DNA of 64,000 bases, from NCBI RefSeq assembly GCF_000003815.2, contig NW_023365707.1, positions 1 to 64,000 of the forward strand. Reading direction: 5' to 3'. The DNA is from Branchiostoma floridae (lineage: Eukaryota; Chordata; Leptocardii; Amphioxiformes; Branchiostomatidae). Position numbers and translations under genes: made by a program. The notes beneath the pieces are model-generated. The model saw nothing but the letters and a program-made list of their open reading frames with translations. It did no database searches and had not been told where the DNA came from. Below, in pieces: positions 28,201-35,452 of this stretch; positions within the stretch are counted from its first letter, which is position 1; each line of letters begins with the position of its first letter.

Positions 28201-30692
28201 CCCAATTCAAAATCTATTTATTGATGAACTAGTTTATTGGCTTATCATTAATACATTTTGTAGTCAGTAATTCTGATCAGTAATAAGCAGGAGTGAAGTG
28301 CTAAATGTAGCCGTGCAGAGTGGCAAAATTGCCTGTAGCTATAAGCTGTGAGTTTGATTCTGGCTGTCGCTAAGCCAACAAGCATGCTACTGGAAAGTGT
28401 CACAATCCTGTAATATATGTGGAATAAATATTAGATTGTGGTCCTATCTGAGGGACAGCCATGGCCAAAGCTAAGGTTAAATAATTAAGCTCACTTGTAA
28501 TCATCTGTCCAGCAAAATGTAAACTTGAAAGTTTACCCTATCCCCCCCACCCCAGAGTGTGATGAGCGACCGACCTTCGACCCGGATGTCACGACCCTTC
28601 ACCCCGCTGGTGAACGCGCAGGGGGCGGAGCTGCGCATGAAGGACCGTGTGTTCCGCCACTGGAAGGACATCCAGCGNNNNNNNNNNNNNNNNNNNNNNN
28701 NNNNNNNNNNNNNNNNNNNNNNNNNNNNNNNNNNNNNNNNNNNNNNNNNNNNNNNNNNNNNNNNNNNNNNNNNNNNNGACTTTCATAAGGCTTTTCACGT
28801 AATTGACTGCCCACATTGACCCATGACCTGGAATGTCATTCATTTCATTTTTCGCCCCTTGGGATTGTGGAAAGCTTCTACCTAGAAGTGGATAACTTTT
28901 GTCAAGTTTGGGATTGTCAAGTACAACATCCCCCTCGTGAATAAGTAGCCTCTCCCATTGACCCCTTGACCTGGAAGTCTGAATGTTATATATTTTTCCC
29001 CTCAGCCATTGTGGAAAGCTTCAACATCTACCTAGCGGCAGACGACCTTGAAAAGTTTATGATTAAATACAACAAACAAAAACAACACCTCCCCATGAAT
29101 AAGTGAACTATGCCATTGACCCATGACCTGGAATGTCTTCTTTTCCCCTTGCTTCAGCCATTGTGGAAAGCTTCAACATCTACCTGGCAGCAGACGACCT
29201 TGACCAGTTGAGGATTAAGTACGACATGCGGAACAACGGGAAGTTCTCGTACAAGGCGTTCCTGCGACACTTCCTCCTGCGTCTGAAGCCGCAGCAGGAG
29301 GGCATCCTGCAGAGGAAGAAGTTGCAGACGCCGCGCTTTAGCGTAAGTAACGCTACTTCACCTTTATCCGTGGGGTAACCTTTATCCGTAAAAACGACCA
29401 TTCCCTATATCTAAAGTAATTCTATGTTTCCCATTAAAGCATAATTTTGTATAACCTAGTACTTGAAAAAACTATCAGATGTATCAGATTTAGATCCATT
29501 TACTGTGTATTGTAACCGTTTATATTGTTTATTGTATACTGTCTGTGCAGTTAACATGGCTAGCCCTTTATAATACTAGCCTCCAGCTAGTTGGTTGGGT
29601 AGGTCTGGCTTTATTCTTTTTATGCGTCGAAATGAATGAGAAATTGAATCAATGTACAATGTATTTGCACCTGAGTGAACTGAGGAAAAGTGCCTTTCCC
29701 ATTAGCACATCAAAGATTCGTACCCAAGACCTCTGGCTTCTTGGCCAAACACCATGATGCCATTACACCACACGACCCCACCAATCACAAACGTAGTTTG
29801 CCGTAAAAGTAGCGTTACTTCTAGTTTATTTATAAACATTATGATAATAAGGGTCGAAACTCCTTCCACAGAAAAACTCCCTTTCCAAGGAATTAGATAC
29901 ATGTAACCTTAGCCAACATTGAAACAAACAAACCAGCGCCCCCCACCACCCAAGAAGAAATACTATAGCTATAGTCCCACTTAAAAAGTCTGCGAAATAG
30001 GCTAATCAATCCCATCATTGCATCTTTACCTCCGGCTAGGTAGGTAGCCCAGGCTGCATTTTTCTCAGTCTGTCAAGCCAATGAAATCAAATCAAACTAG
30101 AAAGGTAATATTTGCAAGCAAATACAGAATGTTACCTTCACATGTTGTAGTCTAACACTGGCAACTGTTTTGTTCATTCTTATTTGAACACATTTTCTAA
30201 ATGTAGTGACCCGAGCCCCTCTAGATCCGACAATTGCTTCATTATGTAACCAAACACCACATGGTGCCTGCTACTTTACCGGTTACCATGGTGACAGCCG
30301 TCTGGTCCAGGTGGTTGACCTTATTTGTGCGGAGAAGAAGAAGAAACAAAGCAAAAACAATATGTTCCCTACTGTGAAGGTAACATAATCACTGTACGTT
30401 TGACCCACATATACAGGTGCAGCAGGGTGCTGAGAGCAGTCTCCTGTACGACGCCATGTTACGCATGAGAGACGTCATCATGGCGGAGTGGCAGCGAATG
30501 CGCCGCACGTTCCGCGCCATCGACGCGAAAGGCGAGGGGTTCGTCTCGCCCGTCGACTTCCGACAGGTCCTCAAGGAGTACGGAATCAACCTCTCCGAGG
30601 AGGAATTCTTCCACTTGATGACTTTCTATGACAAAGGAATGGTGGGGAAGATCTCGTATAACGACTTTCTAAGAGCGTACCTGTCACAATAG
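3524..30692 (+). CDS. EFCAB6: EFCAB6-like protein (multiple EF-hand calcium-binding protein), 28 coding exons
   Basis: Exons, joined by phase-consistent GT-AG introns: 3524-3701, 5984-6096, 6645-6765, 7616-7792, 8406-8542, 9427-9545, 10055-10182, 11223-11371, 11957-12073, 12719-12839, 14005-14175, 15008-15243, 15773-15940, 16436-16607, 16959-17080, 18080-18206, 18732-18850, 19265-19381, 19834-19930, 20180-20298, 21790-22020, 25029-25184, 26431-26623, 27443-27583, 27991-28194, 28556-gap, 29158-29342, 30417-30692. About 1440 residues are visible; vertebrate EFCAB6 (DJ-1-binding protein, found in sperm axonemes) is about 1500. The protein is a chain of about 11 EF-hand pairs, each preceded by a helix of the type EVEQQLxxKL. 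Canonical calcium loops include [12 protein letters not shown] (exon 5), [12 protein letters not shown] (exons 10/11), [12 protein letters not shown] (12), [12 protein letters not shown] (20), [12 protein letters not shown] (21) and [12 protein letters not shown] (22). Their partner hands are mostly degenerate, as in the family. A stop follows FLRAYLSQ. Oddities: frame break in exon 3, a gap after 28677, and many duplicated exon borders. Family call is strong; one-to-one orthology is inferred. Confidence 0.88.
3883..4125. repeat. 27 bp minisatellite, nine perfect copies
   Basis: GTGTGTTAATGCCGAAAACA plus TACATTT is repeated exactly nine times (243 bases) in intron 1. Because 27 is a multiple of three, several frames on both strands stay open, but these are repeat artefacts. 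The lack of divergence implies very recent expansion, and copy number is probably polymorphic. The rest of intron 1 (4126-5983) holds a MITE and otherwise AT-rich sequence. Confidence 0.95.
4604..4812. mobile_element. MITE family A, near-complete copy
   Basis: Left end TAACGCTAATTTACCTTTAT followed by CCGCGGGTAACCTATATCCG; right end GGATATAGGTTACCCCGCGG followed by ATAAAGGTGAACTAGTGTTA. The two ends are inverted copies of each other and the core is non-coding. Confidence 0.75.
6124..6338. mobile_element. MITE family B (TTACTGTAAATGCA ends)
   Basis: TTACTGTAAATGCA at 6124-6137 is the exact inverse of TGCATTTACAGTAA at 6325-6338. The interior repeats CCGCGAACTTAAATCCACCG and its complement, so the whole element can fold into a hairpin. 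It lies in the intron between exons 2 and 3, 27 bases after the exon 2 donor. A single end of the same family survives at about 57272-57287. Confidence 0.75.
6645..6765 (+). pseudogene. EFCAB6-like exon 3 with an apparent +1 frame break
   Basis: The acceptor (TTTGCACAG) leads to GCGTTTCAG. The expected family sequence after the previous exon is an A-F-R helix followed by [19 protein letters not shown]. Reading from the splice site gives A-F-Q-T-Y-V-R-R, which then loses the EF-hand frame, while the other frame is right for the remainder. Removing one T of the TTT at 6648-6650 would restore both the frame and an exon length of 120, which fits the phase 0 borders on both sides. It is either an assembly or sequencing error or a true disabling allele. 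Since every downstream exon is intact, an error is the more likely explanation. Confidence 0.6.
6848..6895 (+). repeat. Duplicate of the exon 3 end and donor
   Basis: ACGGACCAGTTTGATGCCAT followed by CCTGGCTAAGGTATTGG repeats the last ~35 bases of exon 3 and its donor about 125 bases further on. The copy differs by few bases and keeps a GT donor, so it could act as a decoy 5' splice site. Confidence 0.75.
7020..7560. repeat. (TG)n/(TGTC)n microsatellites
   Basis: Two TG-rich tracts (about 7020-7270 and 7400-7562) flank a duplicated piece of the next exon. Apparent ORFs here are low-complexity Cys/Val strings and are not genes. Confidence 0.9.
7314..7405 (+). repeat. Duplicate of the exon 4 acceptor and start
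   Basis: This block, ending in CCCATCCAG|TGTCAGCTAAACCCCAATGG then GACCCTCCGCTACATTGACTT, copies the intron end and the first ~45 bases of exon 4 (functional copy from about 7567, exon starting at 7616). The acceptor is intact. The copy passes straight into TG repeat after GACTTC, so it is truncated and has no matching donor. Confidence 0.8.
8494..9005 (+). repeat. Four tandem copies of the exon 5 end and donor
   Basis: The exon 5 end (CTGAGGAAGGTTCTGGAGAA ... TTTGATAA|GTAAGT) is followed by three more copies at about 8616-8680, 8759-8822 and 8893-8955, each with the donor intact. They are separated by runs of a short sub-repeat (AACTAAGTCTATTAACTCGAT). Coding changes between copies are few. 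Copies start in phase 0 and end in phase 2, so they could not act as in-frame cassettes. Confidence 0.9.
9690..10120 (+). repeat. Three tandem copies of the exon 7 acceptor and start
   Basis: Units of about 135 bases (intron sequence with AGCCAATGGGATTCCATATC, then CTGATTGGC...GCAG, then exon start CTGAACTGGCAGCAG...) are repeated. The functional copy is the last (exon from 10055). The middle copy keeps an acceptor (GGCTGCAG, about 9930). The first has lost it. Confidence 0.85.
10919..11100. repeat. Short tandem repeat (about 39 bp unit) in intron 7
   Basis: GCAGTACTCCACACTGCAGC followed by TAGGTGTCACTTCT is repeated four to five times with minor changes. It contains many PstI-like CTGCAG words. 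Non-coding. Confidence 0.85.
11290..11720 (+). repeat. Duplicated end and donor of exon 8
   Basis: After exon 8 (end 11371), a second copy of its last ~65 bases and donor lies at 11465-11531. It would encode [20 protein letters not shown], differing from the exon by conservative changes only (V to M, S to A). A third, decayed copy is at about 11640-11712. The intervening intron words (CCAATCAGTATCAAGGTGGT) are repeated too. Confidence 0.85.
12816..13222 (+). repeat. 75 bp in-frame minisatellite spanning the exon 10 donor
   Basis: Exon 10 ends ...CAG GCC TTC CTG GTC TTC GAT GAT|GTAAGT. This boundary is repeated five more times (GGCATTCCTGGTCTTCGATG, then ATGTAAGTACTAACAGTCATC, and so on). Each unit is 75 bases, so the reading frame stays open through the array. 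Each unit also ends with AATAAACAG, an acceptor-like sequence. Hence every copy frames a possible 21-nt, phase 0 to 0 microexon encoding AFLVFDD. The true exon 11 (14005) supplies [10 protein letters not shown], completing the calcium loop. Confidence 0.92.
14262..15050 (+). repeat. Three copies of the exon 12 acceptor and start
   Basis: A block made of a CTGCACTTCC...CCC pyrimidine tract, AG and GAGGCGCACAAG occurs at 14265-14318 (acceptor CAGTAG), 14708-14775 (acceptor lost, CACAAG) and 14985-15050 (functional, CCGCTAG|GAGGCGC). The first two copies soon run into a TAA in frame (...AAGTAAAC). Intron sequence between them is also duplicated. Confidence 0.85.
15604..15690 (+). repeat. Decayed copy of the start of exon 13
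   Basis: AGAATGTTGAGGGGCTGCCA, then AGACAATGTTCACGGAAAC..., aligns with exon 13 (AGGATGTGGCACGGTTGTCA, then AGAGAACGTTCACGGGAAT...). An A-rich insertion and several changes destroy the coding sense. It sits ~165 bases before the real acceptor (15772). Confidence 0.6.
18875..19130. repeat. (GAAT)n/(GGAT)n microsatellite
   Basis: Long imperfect run of GAATGGATGAATG-type words after exon 17, including AT-rich blocks (TTAATTAATTAA). Non-coding. Confidence 0.9.
20545..21080. mobile_element. Non-autonomous TIR element (CAGGG ends) with a nested palindromic element
   Basis: Left end CAGGGATAAACAAGTCCACT and right end, read inward, CAGGGTTGAACAAGT. Subterminal CGGGCAAGTG/CACTTGCCCG words are repeated in both orientations. 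The CAGGG ends suggest hAT, but I could not find a clean 8-bp target duplication. A second palindromic element lies inside at 20758-20926 (CAATGGACCGATCC ... GGATCGGTCCATTG) with a hairpin core TTTGACGGAGGTGTTCGAAA. Confidence 0.6.
22775..23941 (+). CDS. Intronic single-exon ORF, 388 aa, with repeated G-[VIL]-I-P-[DE] motifs (unknown family)
   Basis: An uninterrupted ORF lies inside the intron between exons 21 and 22 of the EFCAB6-like gene, on the same strand. The frame is open upstream to 22694, but 22775 is the first ATG. The protein is hydrophilic and rich in Asn, Asp, Arg and Lys. It has six copies of a motif: basic residue, two to four residues, L/F, two or three residues, then GVIPD or a variant (AGGVIPD, GNGVIPD twice, DAGLIFD, ANGIIPE, ERGLIPD), spread along the whole length. 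It also has two RVxF-like words (RHVHF, RKVTF) that could dock phosphatase 1. There is no signal peptide or membrane segment. I do not recognise the family; the motif recalls half of an RPEL repeat but lacks the RP. It may be a nested gene or an alternative exon: an acceptor (CAACCCAG, exon from 22774) and a donor (TACTACAG|GTTTGA at 23919) both fit the surrounding phase 2 borders, giving a 1146-base in-frame cassette. Confidence 0.6.
   Translation: MHYRVNARKALETYYFREETPDEYAREALFAGGVIPDVVKKKVFATREDFPRKPNNDTKTRDALMGNGVIPDRSPYASYATSDGGILPSQRSNDRHVHFKFSNGDCPSYEEKYNNALSQAPSFAKKPSDEKRAFWKAGHARTEGRNDERRERKVTFADKVSEKKKVKQILLGNGVIPDAESESAGHVSESYIMPRHDRRMAFQEDRSNRKQRFLDAGLIFDGNPNSPDHLSKASHNNARLPMNILNKHNSSHPYRDDQSDRQTYRPDMDRTTHSLNLKNNFPNSYDKAKPTEQAEDDLNKHIRLRLLANGIIPETYMYKNNKTKNSLNEQPYSKKVFLERGLIPDPDMRRLKTTDVTEGRSLESRQFLEKFAEMPSTPDYYRFDRDRE
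25181..26004 (+). repeat. About 22-copy G-rich minisatellite grown from the exon 22 donor
   Basis: Units of about 37 bases, ACAGGTGAGTGTGTATGTTT then GAGGGTCTGCATGGGGG, start exactly at the exon 22 border (...CTGGACAG|GTGAGG). Most units keep ACAG|GTGAG, so more than a dozen consensus-like donors follow the true one at 25185. Long G runs give strong strand asymmetry and quadruplex potential. The ORFs across it are repeat artefacts. Confidence 0.93.
26865..27216. other. Assembly gap (352 N)
   Basis: A run of 352 N in the intron between exons 23 and 24. The exons on both sides are in matching phase 0, so no coding sequence need be missing, though a small exon cannot be excluded. Confidence 0.99.
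28556..28677 (+). CDS. EFCAB6-like exon 26, truncated by the gap
   Basis: Starts after CCCCACCCCAG in phase 0 and encodes a Ser/Thr/Pro/Arg linker and then [16 protein letters not shown], the family's pre-EF-hand helix. It is cut by N at 28678. The next exon needs one base from the exon before it, so the rest of exon 26, with the expected EF-hand, and perhaps another exon lie in the gap. Confidence 0.75.
28678..28777. other. Assembly gap of exactly 100 N (likely unknown size)
   Basis: Exactly 100 N is the usual placeholder for a scaffold gap of unknown length. It interrupts coding exon 26 and the left end of a tandem duplication of the next acceptor, which may be why the assembly failed here. 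Confidence 0.97.
28795..29175 (+). repeat. Three tandem copies of the exon 27 acceptor and start
   Basis: Units of about 145 bases (CCATTGACCCATGACCTGGA ... CAG|CCATTGTGGAAAGCTTC...). Copy 1 (about 28800-28900) is decayed. Copy 2 keeps an intact acceptor (CCCCTCAG, exon-like from 29006) but degenerates after GACGACCTTGA. Copy 3 is the functional exon from 29158. Copy 2 could be used as a decoy acceptor. Confidence 0.88.
29345..29818. mobile_element. TIR element related to MITE family A, abutting the exon 27 donor
   Basis: Left end AGTAACGCTACTTCACCTTT at 29346 and right end AAAAGTAGCGTTACT at about 29804-29818, inverted. The left end overlaps the donor of exon 27 (TTTAGC|GTAAGTAACGCTAC), so the outer intron positions of this splice site appear to come from the transposon. 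No coding capacity. Confidence 0.6.
30282..30295. promoter_or_regulatory. X-box-like palindrome in the last EFCAB6 intron
   Basis: GTTACCATGGTGAC, 14 bases and nearly perfectly palindromic, matches the RFX X-box layout. It lies 122 bases before the last exon. Function unknown; it may be an internal promoter or chance. Confidence 0.3.
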
Positions 30693-30706
30693 GCATCGTA
30701 CAACCA

Positions 30707-30975
30707 TGGGTAGGGCTAGTTCACCTTTATCCACGGGGTAGCCTATATCCGTTGTATTTATAAATAGCATATTCAGGGAGCTGTCATTTTCTCGAATAAC
30801 GTCTCTGAGCTGTCATTTCCCCAAGCTACGAATGAAGCATATTCAGGGATATCTGACAGAGAGTGGTTTCAAACTGCAGTATTATGAAAATATTGCAGTT
30901 TGATACCATCATCCATGGATTTGATACCTCTACTAGTAAATACCCTGTTTTTAAATACAACGCATAAAGGTTATA
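30707..30975. mobile_element. MITE family A, right end truncated
   Basis: GCTAGTTCACCTTTATCCAC and GGGGTAGCCTATATCCGTTG form the left end, 15 bases after the EFCAB6 stop. The right end (ACAACGCATAAAGGTTA) is degenerate. It lies in the presumed 3' untranslated region. Confidence 0.6.
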
Positions 30976-31429
30976 AGGTAGAATATGAGGTAGATAAGAT
31001 GAGTTTGTTGTGATATTTGTGTTTGTGATGTTTTTGTGTGACGTTGATGAAACTTTAACAGCAACTATGGAGAGATTTAAGGAACAAAAACTGAGTTATT
31101 TTGACAACTTGGAAGCCATAATACTTATTGATAAGTACCAGTGATATTTCAACTTTTCACAACTGTTAAAACATAAGACTTACTTAGTGTACAGTCTGAG
31201 AAAAGACAATTGTACCAAAGAATGTGAAAATTGTGTTTTCAAACTTATCTTGTAACTGTAAGTGTAAGGAGTCAGAAGGAATGTACTGAAAAGAGAGGGA
31301 ACGGGGACTATTGTTTCTTACATTTAACGACCTTTGCGATACATTATTGAGGCTGAAGCTTCCATATAGAATTACCTGAAAACAATTTATCTTTTTAGCT
31401 ATAATATACATGTAACAGTGGTGTTCAAG

Positions 31430-31570
31430 TACGGCCTATCGTCCTTGCCCAAGGGCTCTAGTGCTTTTGTGGCGACAGCGATAGCAGTCGTGATTTGTAA
31501 TCTGCCGACCCCGGTTCAATCCCGGGTAGGGGGCATGCTGTTTCTTACTGTTCTACTCGCCCCTCTGGTT
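31430..31570 (+). mobile_element. tRNA-derived SINE-like repeat
   Basis: TGGCGACAGCG at 31470-31480 resembles a tRNA A box and GGTTCAATCC at 31513-31522 is a perfect B box. The tail GTTTCTTACTGTTCTACTCG then CCCCTCTGGTTGTTTCA recurs at 45470-45510. No intact cloverleaf forms, so it is a retroposon and not a working tRNA gene. Confidence 0.55.
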
Positions 31571-31572
31571 GT

Positions 31573-31640
31573 TTCACTGGTTCCCACACCGGGAATCGAA
31601 CCCTGCCTTGGCGGTGGGAGCGCCAAATCCTAACCACTTG
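31573..31640 (-). pseudogene. tRNA-like fragment
   Basis: On the minus strand: TGGTTAGGATTTGGCG, an anticodon-like stem-loop, then GGTTCGATTCCCGGTGTGGG. The T arm and 3' acceptor strand are tRNA-Glu-like, but the matching 5' acceptor strand is absent. It is a pseudogene or the head of another SINE, placed tail to tail with the plus-strand copy. Confidence 0.45.
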
Positions 31641-31780
31641 GTTGTTTCATACAGATAATATTCTATATCCAGAAAAGATTAGAATGAATTGAGAGAATTT
31701 CAGAGTCTTGATGTGTGCCAGCAATAATGTATTAACATTGAGTCCAGAAGGAGTAACTAATTTAAAATATTAGTCATGAC

Positions 31781-32142
31781 TAGTGCTGGGTACCGGTACA
31801 GAAAATTCAGGTCCAGGTTCGGTTCAGGTCCAGAGGAAAAAAATCTGTTTGGTGGAATATTAGACTCACACTGGCGTTTTAAAATCCTACAACGCTAACT
31901 GCACCTGTACGATTGGCTGTAAAACTTTATAGAATTTACTATAAACTCTAAACTACTTCACTCTTGTTATTGTCTTCCACCTGCAAGCGCCAAAACTTGT
32001 GAATGCCTGATAAAATAATCTGTTGATTTTCTAATCGGTCCAACATCCGGTCTACCTATTTTTTTTAGGTCCGGTTTTTCTGGACCAGTCCAATAAGAAA
32101 AACCAGTTTTGTACCGGTACGCTGTACCGATACCCAGCCCTA
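31781..32142. mobile_element. Non-autonomous hAT element (362 bp)
   Basis: Ends TAGTGCTGGGTACCGGTAC and, inverted, TAGGGCTGGGTATCGGTAC. Flanks GTCATGAC (31773-31780) and GTCATGCC (32143-32150) are an 8-bp target duplication with one mismatch, as expected of hAT. The interior is AT-rich and has no ORF. Confidence 0.8.
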
Positions 32143-33031
32143 GTCATGCCTCATGATCATGTGCAGCTGCCAAAGATGCTGTCTTCCATATATGGTTTAT
32201 TTGTAAACATAATATTAAGATTCAAAGCTTCCTTATAGTCTATAGAACGTACATTCTGTACATTGTACTTTTTATAACATAGTCTAATAGAAAATAGTAT
32301 ACTAGTAGCACTACTACTTTTGTATAAGAAGCTCTTCTAATTATATAAAATGATGCAATGCTTGCAGCAATATAATATGTTCTTAAGAAAAGTATATCTA
32401 CAAGTATGTTGATTTTAACTACTTGTCCTTTGCTACTGTGCTGTAGAATAATACTAAATCAGATTACCGTATTTTTTTCATGTAAAGATAGAATGATAAT
32501 TTTATAGTAGCCAGTTCAACCCTAAATAAGAATATTTTTGATTGACATCAGATAGAGAATAGTATAAATGGAAAATATTACAATTGCACAGGTTTGTAAA
32601 AGAATGATGTTTATGTTCAAAAGTGTACTGTGTATGTATAACTATAACTTAAGTATAAGATATCTATACTGGTCAAAATTCATATTGTGTTTATTTTATC
32701 CATGCATATAAAATAGAAAGCAGTTTCAGTAGCATAACAGAAACCCAAAGTTGTATCAGGTTTAGTGACATACTTGTTATGATGTTGTAAGATGTAAATG
32801 TTGGTATTTTATTCACTCGGTTTTACAAAGTGTTGTTGTGTGCCTCGATACTGTAAATATTGTTTGATTTTGAAAGACGAAAGAAGACTGGATGGTAACC
32901 AGAAAAGTGATTAAATTTGTCACTTTTATACAGTCTGTTATTTGTTGTATTCTGCTCATGGCTCTATATGACTTCAAGTTCAACCAGTTCAATTTTTATG
33001 ATCTACATTCACACATTCAAGTACACACACA

Positions 33032-33067
<36 letters not shown>

Positions 33068-33612
33068 CATGTCAAATATGCACACAGTGACACACATAGT
33101 GATACACAAACGCATACACAAACATCTTAAAATACAGACATAACGGTACTTGCTTTATATAAATAACGTACTCTCAGTCAGTCGACTCGAGAAACACACA
33201 CAAACACACTGTGACACACACAGATAGAGTTGTGTTGTATAAAGATAAAACCTCCTTGATTCTATGAACTACCATTCAGAACTTCTTTTGATACAAAATA
33301 CTTACACATCCTGCGTATGAAGATTCCCGCCAAGCAAAGATGTCAAGGTTGGCAACTTCCGTCGAACCCCTTGGTATGCTGCAACCTTTGACCCACTACC
33401 GATGCATGATGGGAAAAATAATTTCTTACCAGGAAAGAGTCGAGGAATGTCAGTTAAACTTACATCGAGAAATCTTGAACCTTGTAACGCAAATACTGTA
33501 CGTGAAAATATTCAGGGTTTCAATATGCCTTGATTATGTGATTTTACTAAACGAATCAAATATAAGAAAATAATAAAGCGTGATTTTTTTCAGTTTGTTT
33601 GTTTGTTTGTAA

Positions 33613-34488
33613 GGCCATGTTGATTTGATTATATGGATGACATCCGCGCTCGCACCAATTTTCGGCCATTTCCACACAAAAAAAAGTTTTCAACCACACA
33701 ATAAATTGTGTAAAGCAGCTGTAAAATGAGCACAATCAAATATTCCGTAGATTGATAAAAAGTATCAGAAAACGGATCGATAACTAATGCCATAGAATGC
33801 CAAAATAAATCTAAAGTCAAAGAATAAGATGTGAAAGGACAGAAAGACAAAAATCTATTGTTGGTAGGGGGAGGTACCAGTGCAGAAAATTCAGGTCCAG
33901 AGGATCATTTCCAGGTCCAGACATGAACCTGGGCCTGACTGTCTGTGGAAACTTGAGAACTGGCAATACTCAAAACAATCATGATGGTAATTGGTCAATT
34001 TTGCTACAAAGGAATCTGTTTGGTGGATTATTGGACTCCCGCTGGCATTTTAAAATTACATCTCCATGTGATAAAGGCTAACTGTCTCTGTACCTTTGAC
34101 TAGAAACTTGGTACAATTGACTAAAAACTCTACTTGACTTCGCTCTTGTTGTCTTCTTGGCCCCCGTTAAGACCCTAAATGCCTGCCGACATAGTGTGTC
34201 CATTTTGTAATTGGCGAAACCTGTTCCTCTGATTTTTTTCAAGTCTGTTTTTTCGGATTGGTCCAAGAAAAAAAACTGTTTTGCACCCGTAGGATGTACT
34301 GGTCCCTACACCTAACTGTTGGTATACAATACTATGTGTGTTTAGTCCTATGTTCAACCTTCCTGGGCACTTTGATTTCATACTGAAGGCAACTTTTTTT
34401 TTTGGCCAAACTTTTTTTTTATTCGCTCGCTCGCATCAGTTTTGGAGTTCCCAGAGGATGTCATCCATATAATCAAATCAACATGGCC
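33613..34488. mobile_element. Harbinger-like TIR element with a nested hAT relative
   Basis: GGCCATGTTGATTTGATTAT and the following ATGGATGACATC are perfectly inverted at the right end (34457-34488). Both sides carry TAA (33610-33612, 34489-34491), the 3-bp duplication typical of PIF/Harbinger. About 445 bases inside (about 33868-34311) are homologous to the hAT element at 31781-32142 (shared words GCAGAAAATTCAGGTCCA and AATCTGTTTGGTGGA), indicating a later insertion. No transposase ORF. Confidence 0.75.
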
Positions 34489-34964
34489 TAAGAGCAAGGA
34501 AGCTCAGTATAATGGAAAGAGTAGGTGTTTAATAGCAGAGTTCACTGAAAGGGTAAATTTTGGTTATTCTTACATTGTAGAAACGTCATGATACTTGAGA
34601 GCAATGAGAAATATTCTATGACGTCCAACGGTTTTATTACTCGGAATGGGAATAACAGTTAACATCCATTAACCTTTATCCGTCACTTTTAGTGAGTGAC
34701 AGCATTGTGATCCCAATCTTTTAAAGACTAAGCAGACTTAACGTTACTCCTTTTATTAATACTGCATTAGAAAATGGGTACGACCAATTTGTGACTGTTA
34801 GTTCCAGGCTGTTCCAACGAACTTGTATGTCTAGAATATTCCAACCTGTTGTTTTGTCCATATTGATATTAAATATACATTAGATTGTCGGCACACACCA
34901 TTTGCCAGCGTATGCTTTTATCATTTTGTGCAATCATTCTGGGTATAGGTATAGCAATTCGGAG

Positions 34965-35187
34965 TTAACGCTAGTTCACCTTTATTCGCAGGGTAACCTA
35001 TATCCGTTGTACCTGAAAACAGGATATTTAGCGATATCACATCGACGGACGGTGGTCTTAAAATGCATTTTTTTCATTATAATGCAGTTCGAGACCACCG
35101 TCCGTCGACTTGATTTCCCGAAGTACCCTGGTGTTAAATACTACGGATAAAGGTTACCCCGCGAATATAAAGGTGTACTAGCGTTAA
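34965..35187. mobile_element. MITE family A, full-length hairpin copy
   Basis: TTAACGCTAGTTCACCTTTA at the left and TAAAGGTGTACTAGCGTTAA at the right, with a second inverted block GACGGACGGTGGTCT/AGACCACCGTCCGTCGAC around the centre. This is the best preserved copy and could serve as the family reference. Confidence 0.85.
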
Positions 35188-35452
35188 ATAAAAACAATTG
35201 ACGCAAGCAAAACGGACACAGGTATATAGCGAGTTTATACTTATGATCATGACTTTGTTTATACGTGTGTAGGGACACATGACAAATTATTCGAATGTTA
35301 CATATCATGAATCACACTAAAGCCATTAAGATCTACAGTGAGTTTTTAGCTATCATATTACCGTTTACATACATGTAATAATGATCGTCTGTTGATACTT
35401 AGATCCAATTATCAAACATGAGCAACAGCCAATGCCTTTCTGTGGAAGTCAC

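Larger units (their letters stand above)
30976..33612. other. Intergenic region after the EFCAB6-like gene
   Basis: AT-rich DNA with tRNA-derived repeats (31430-31640), a hAT element (31781-32142) and a CA repeat (about 33020-33070). I see no convincing gene. An AATAAA at 33572-33577 is the clearest poly(A) signal found, but it lies 2.9 kb after the stop codon, so the EFCAB6 3' end is not placed. Confidence 0.5.

Noticed and set aside
31430-31640. Working tRNA genes
   Set aside because: Good B boxes but no full cloverleaf; the acceptor strands do not pair, so these are SINE or pseudogene.
33001-33143. HTHTHT-rich ORF
   Set aside because: CA repeat translated in frame.
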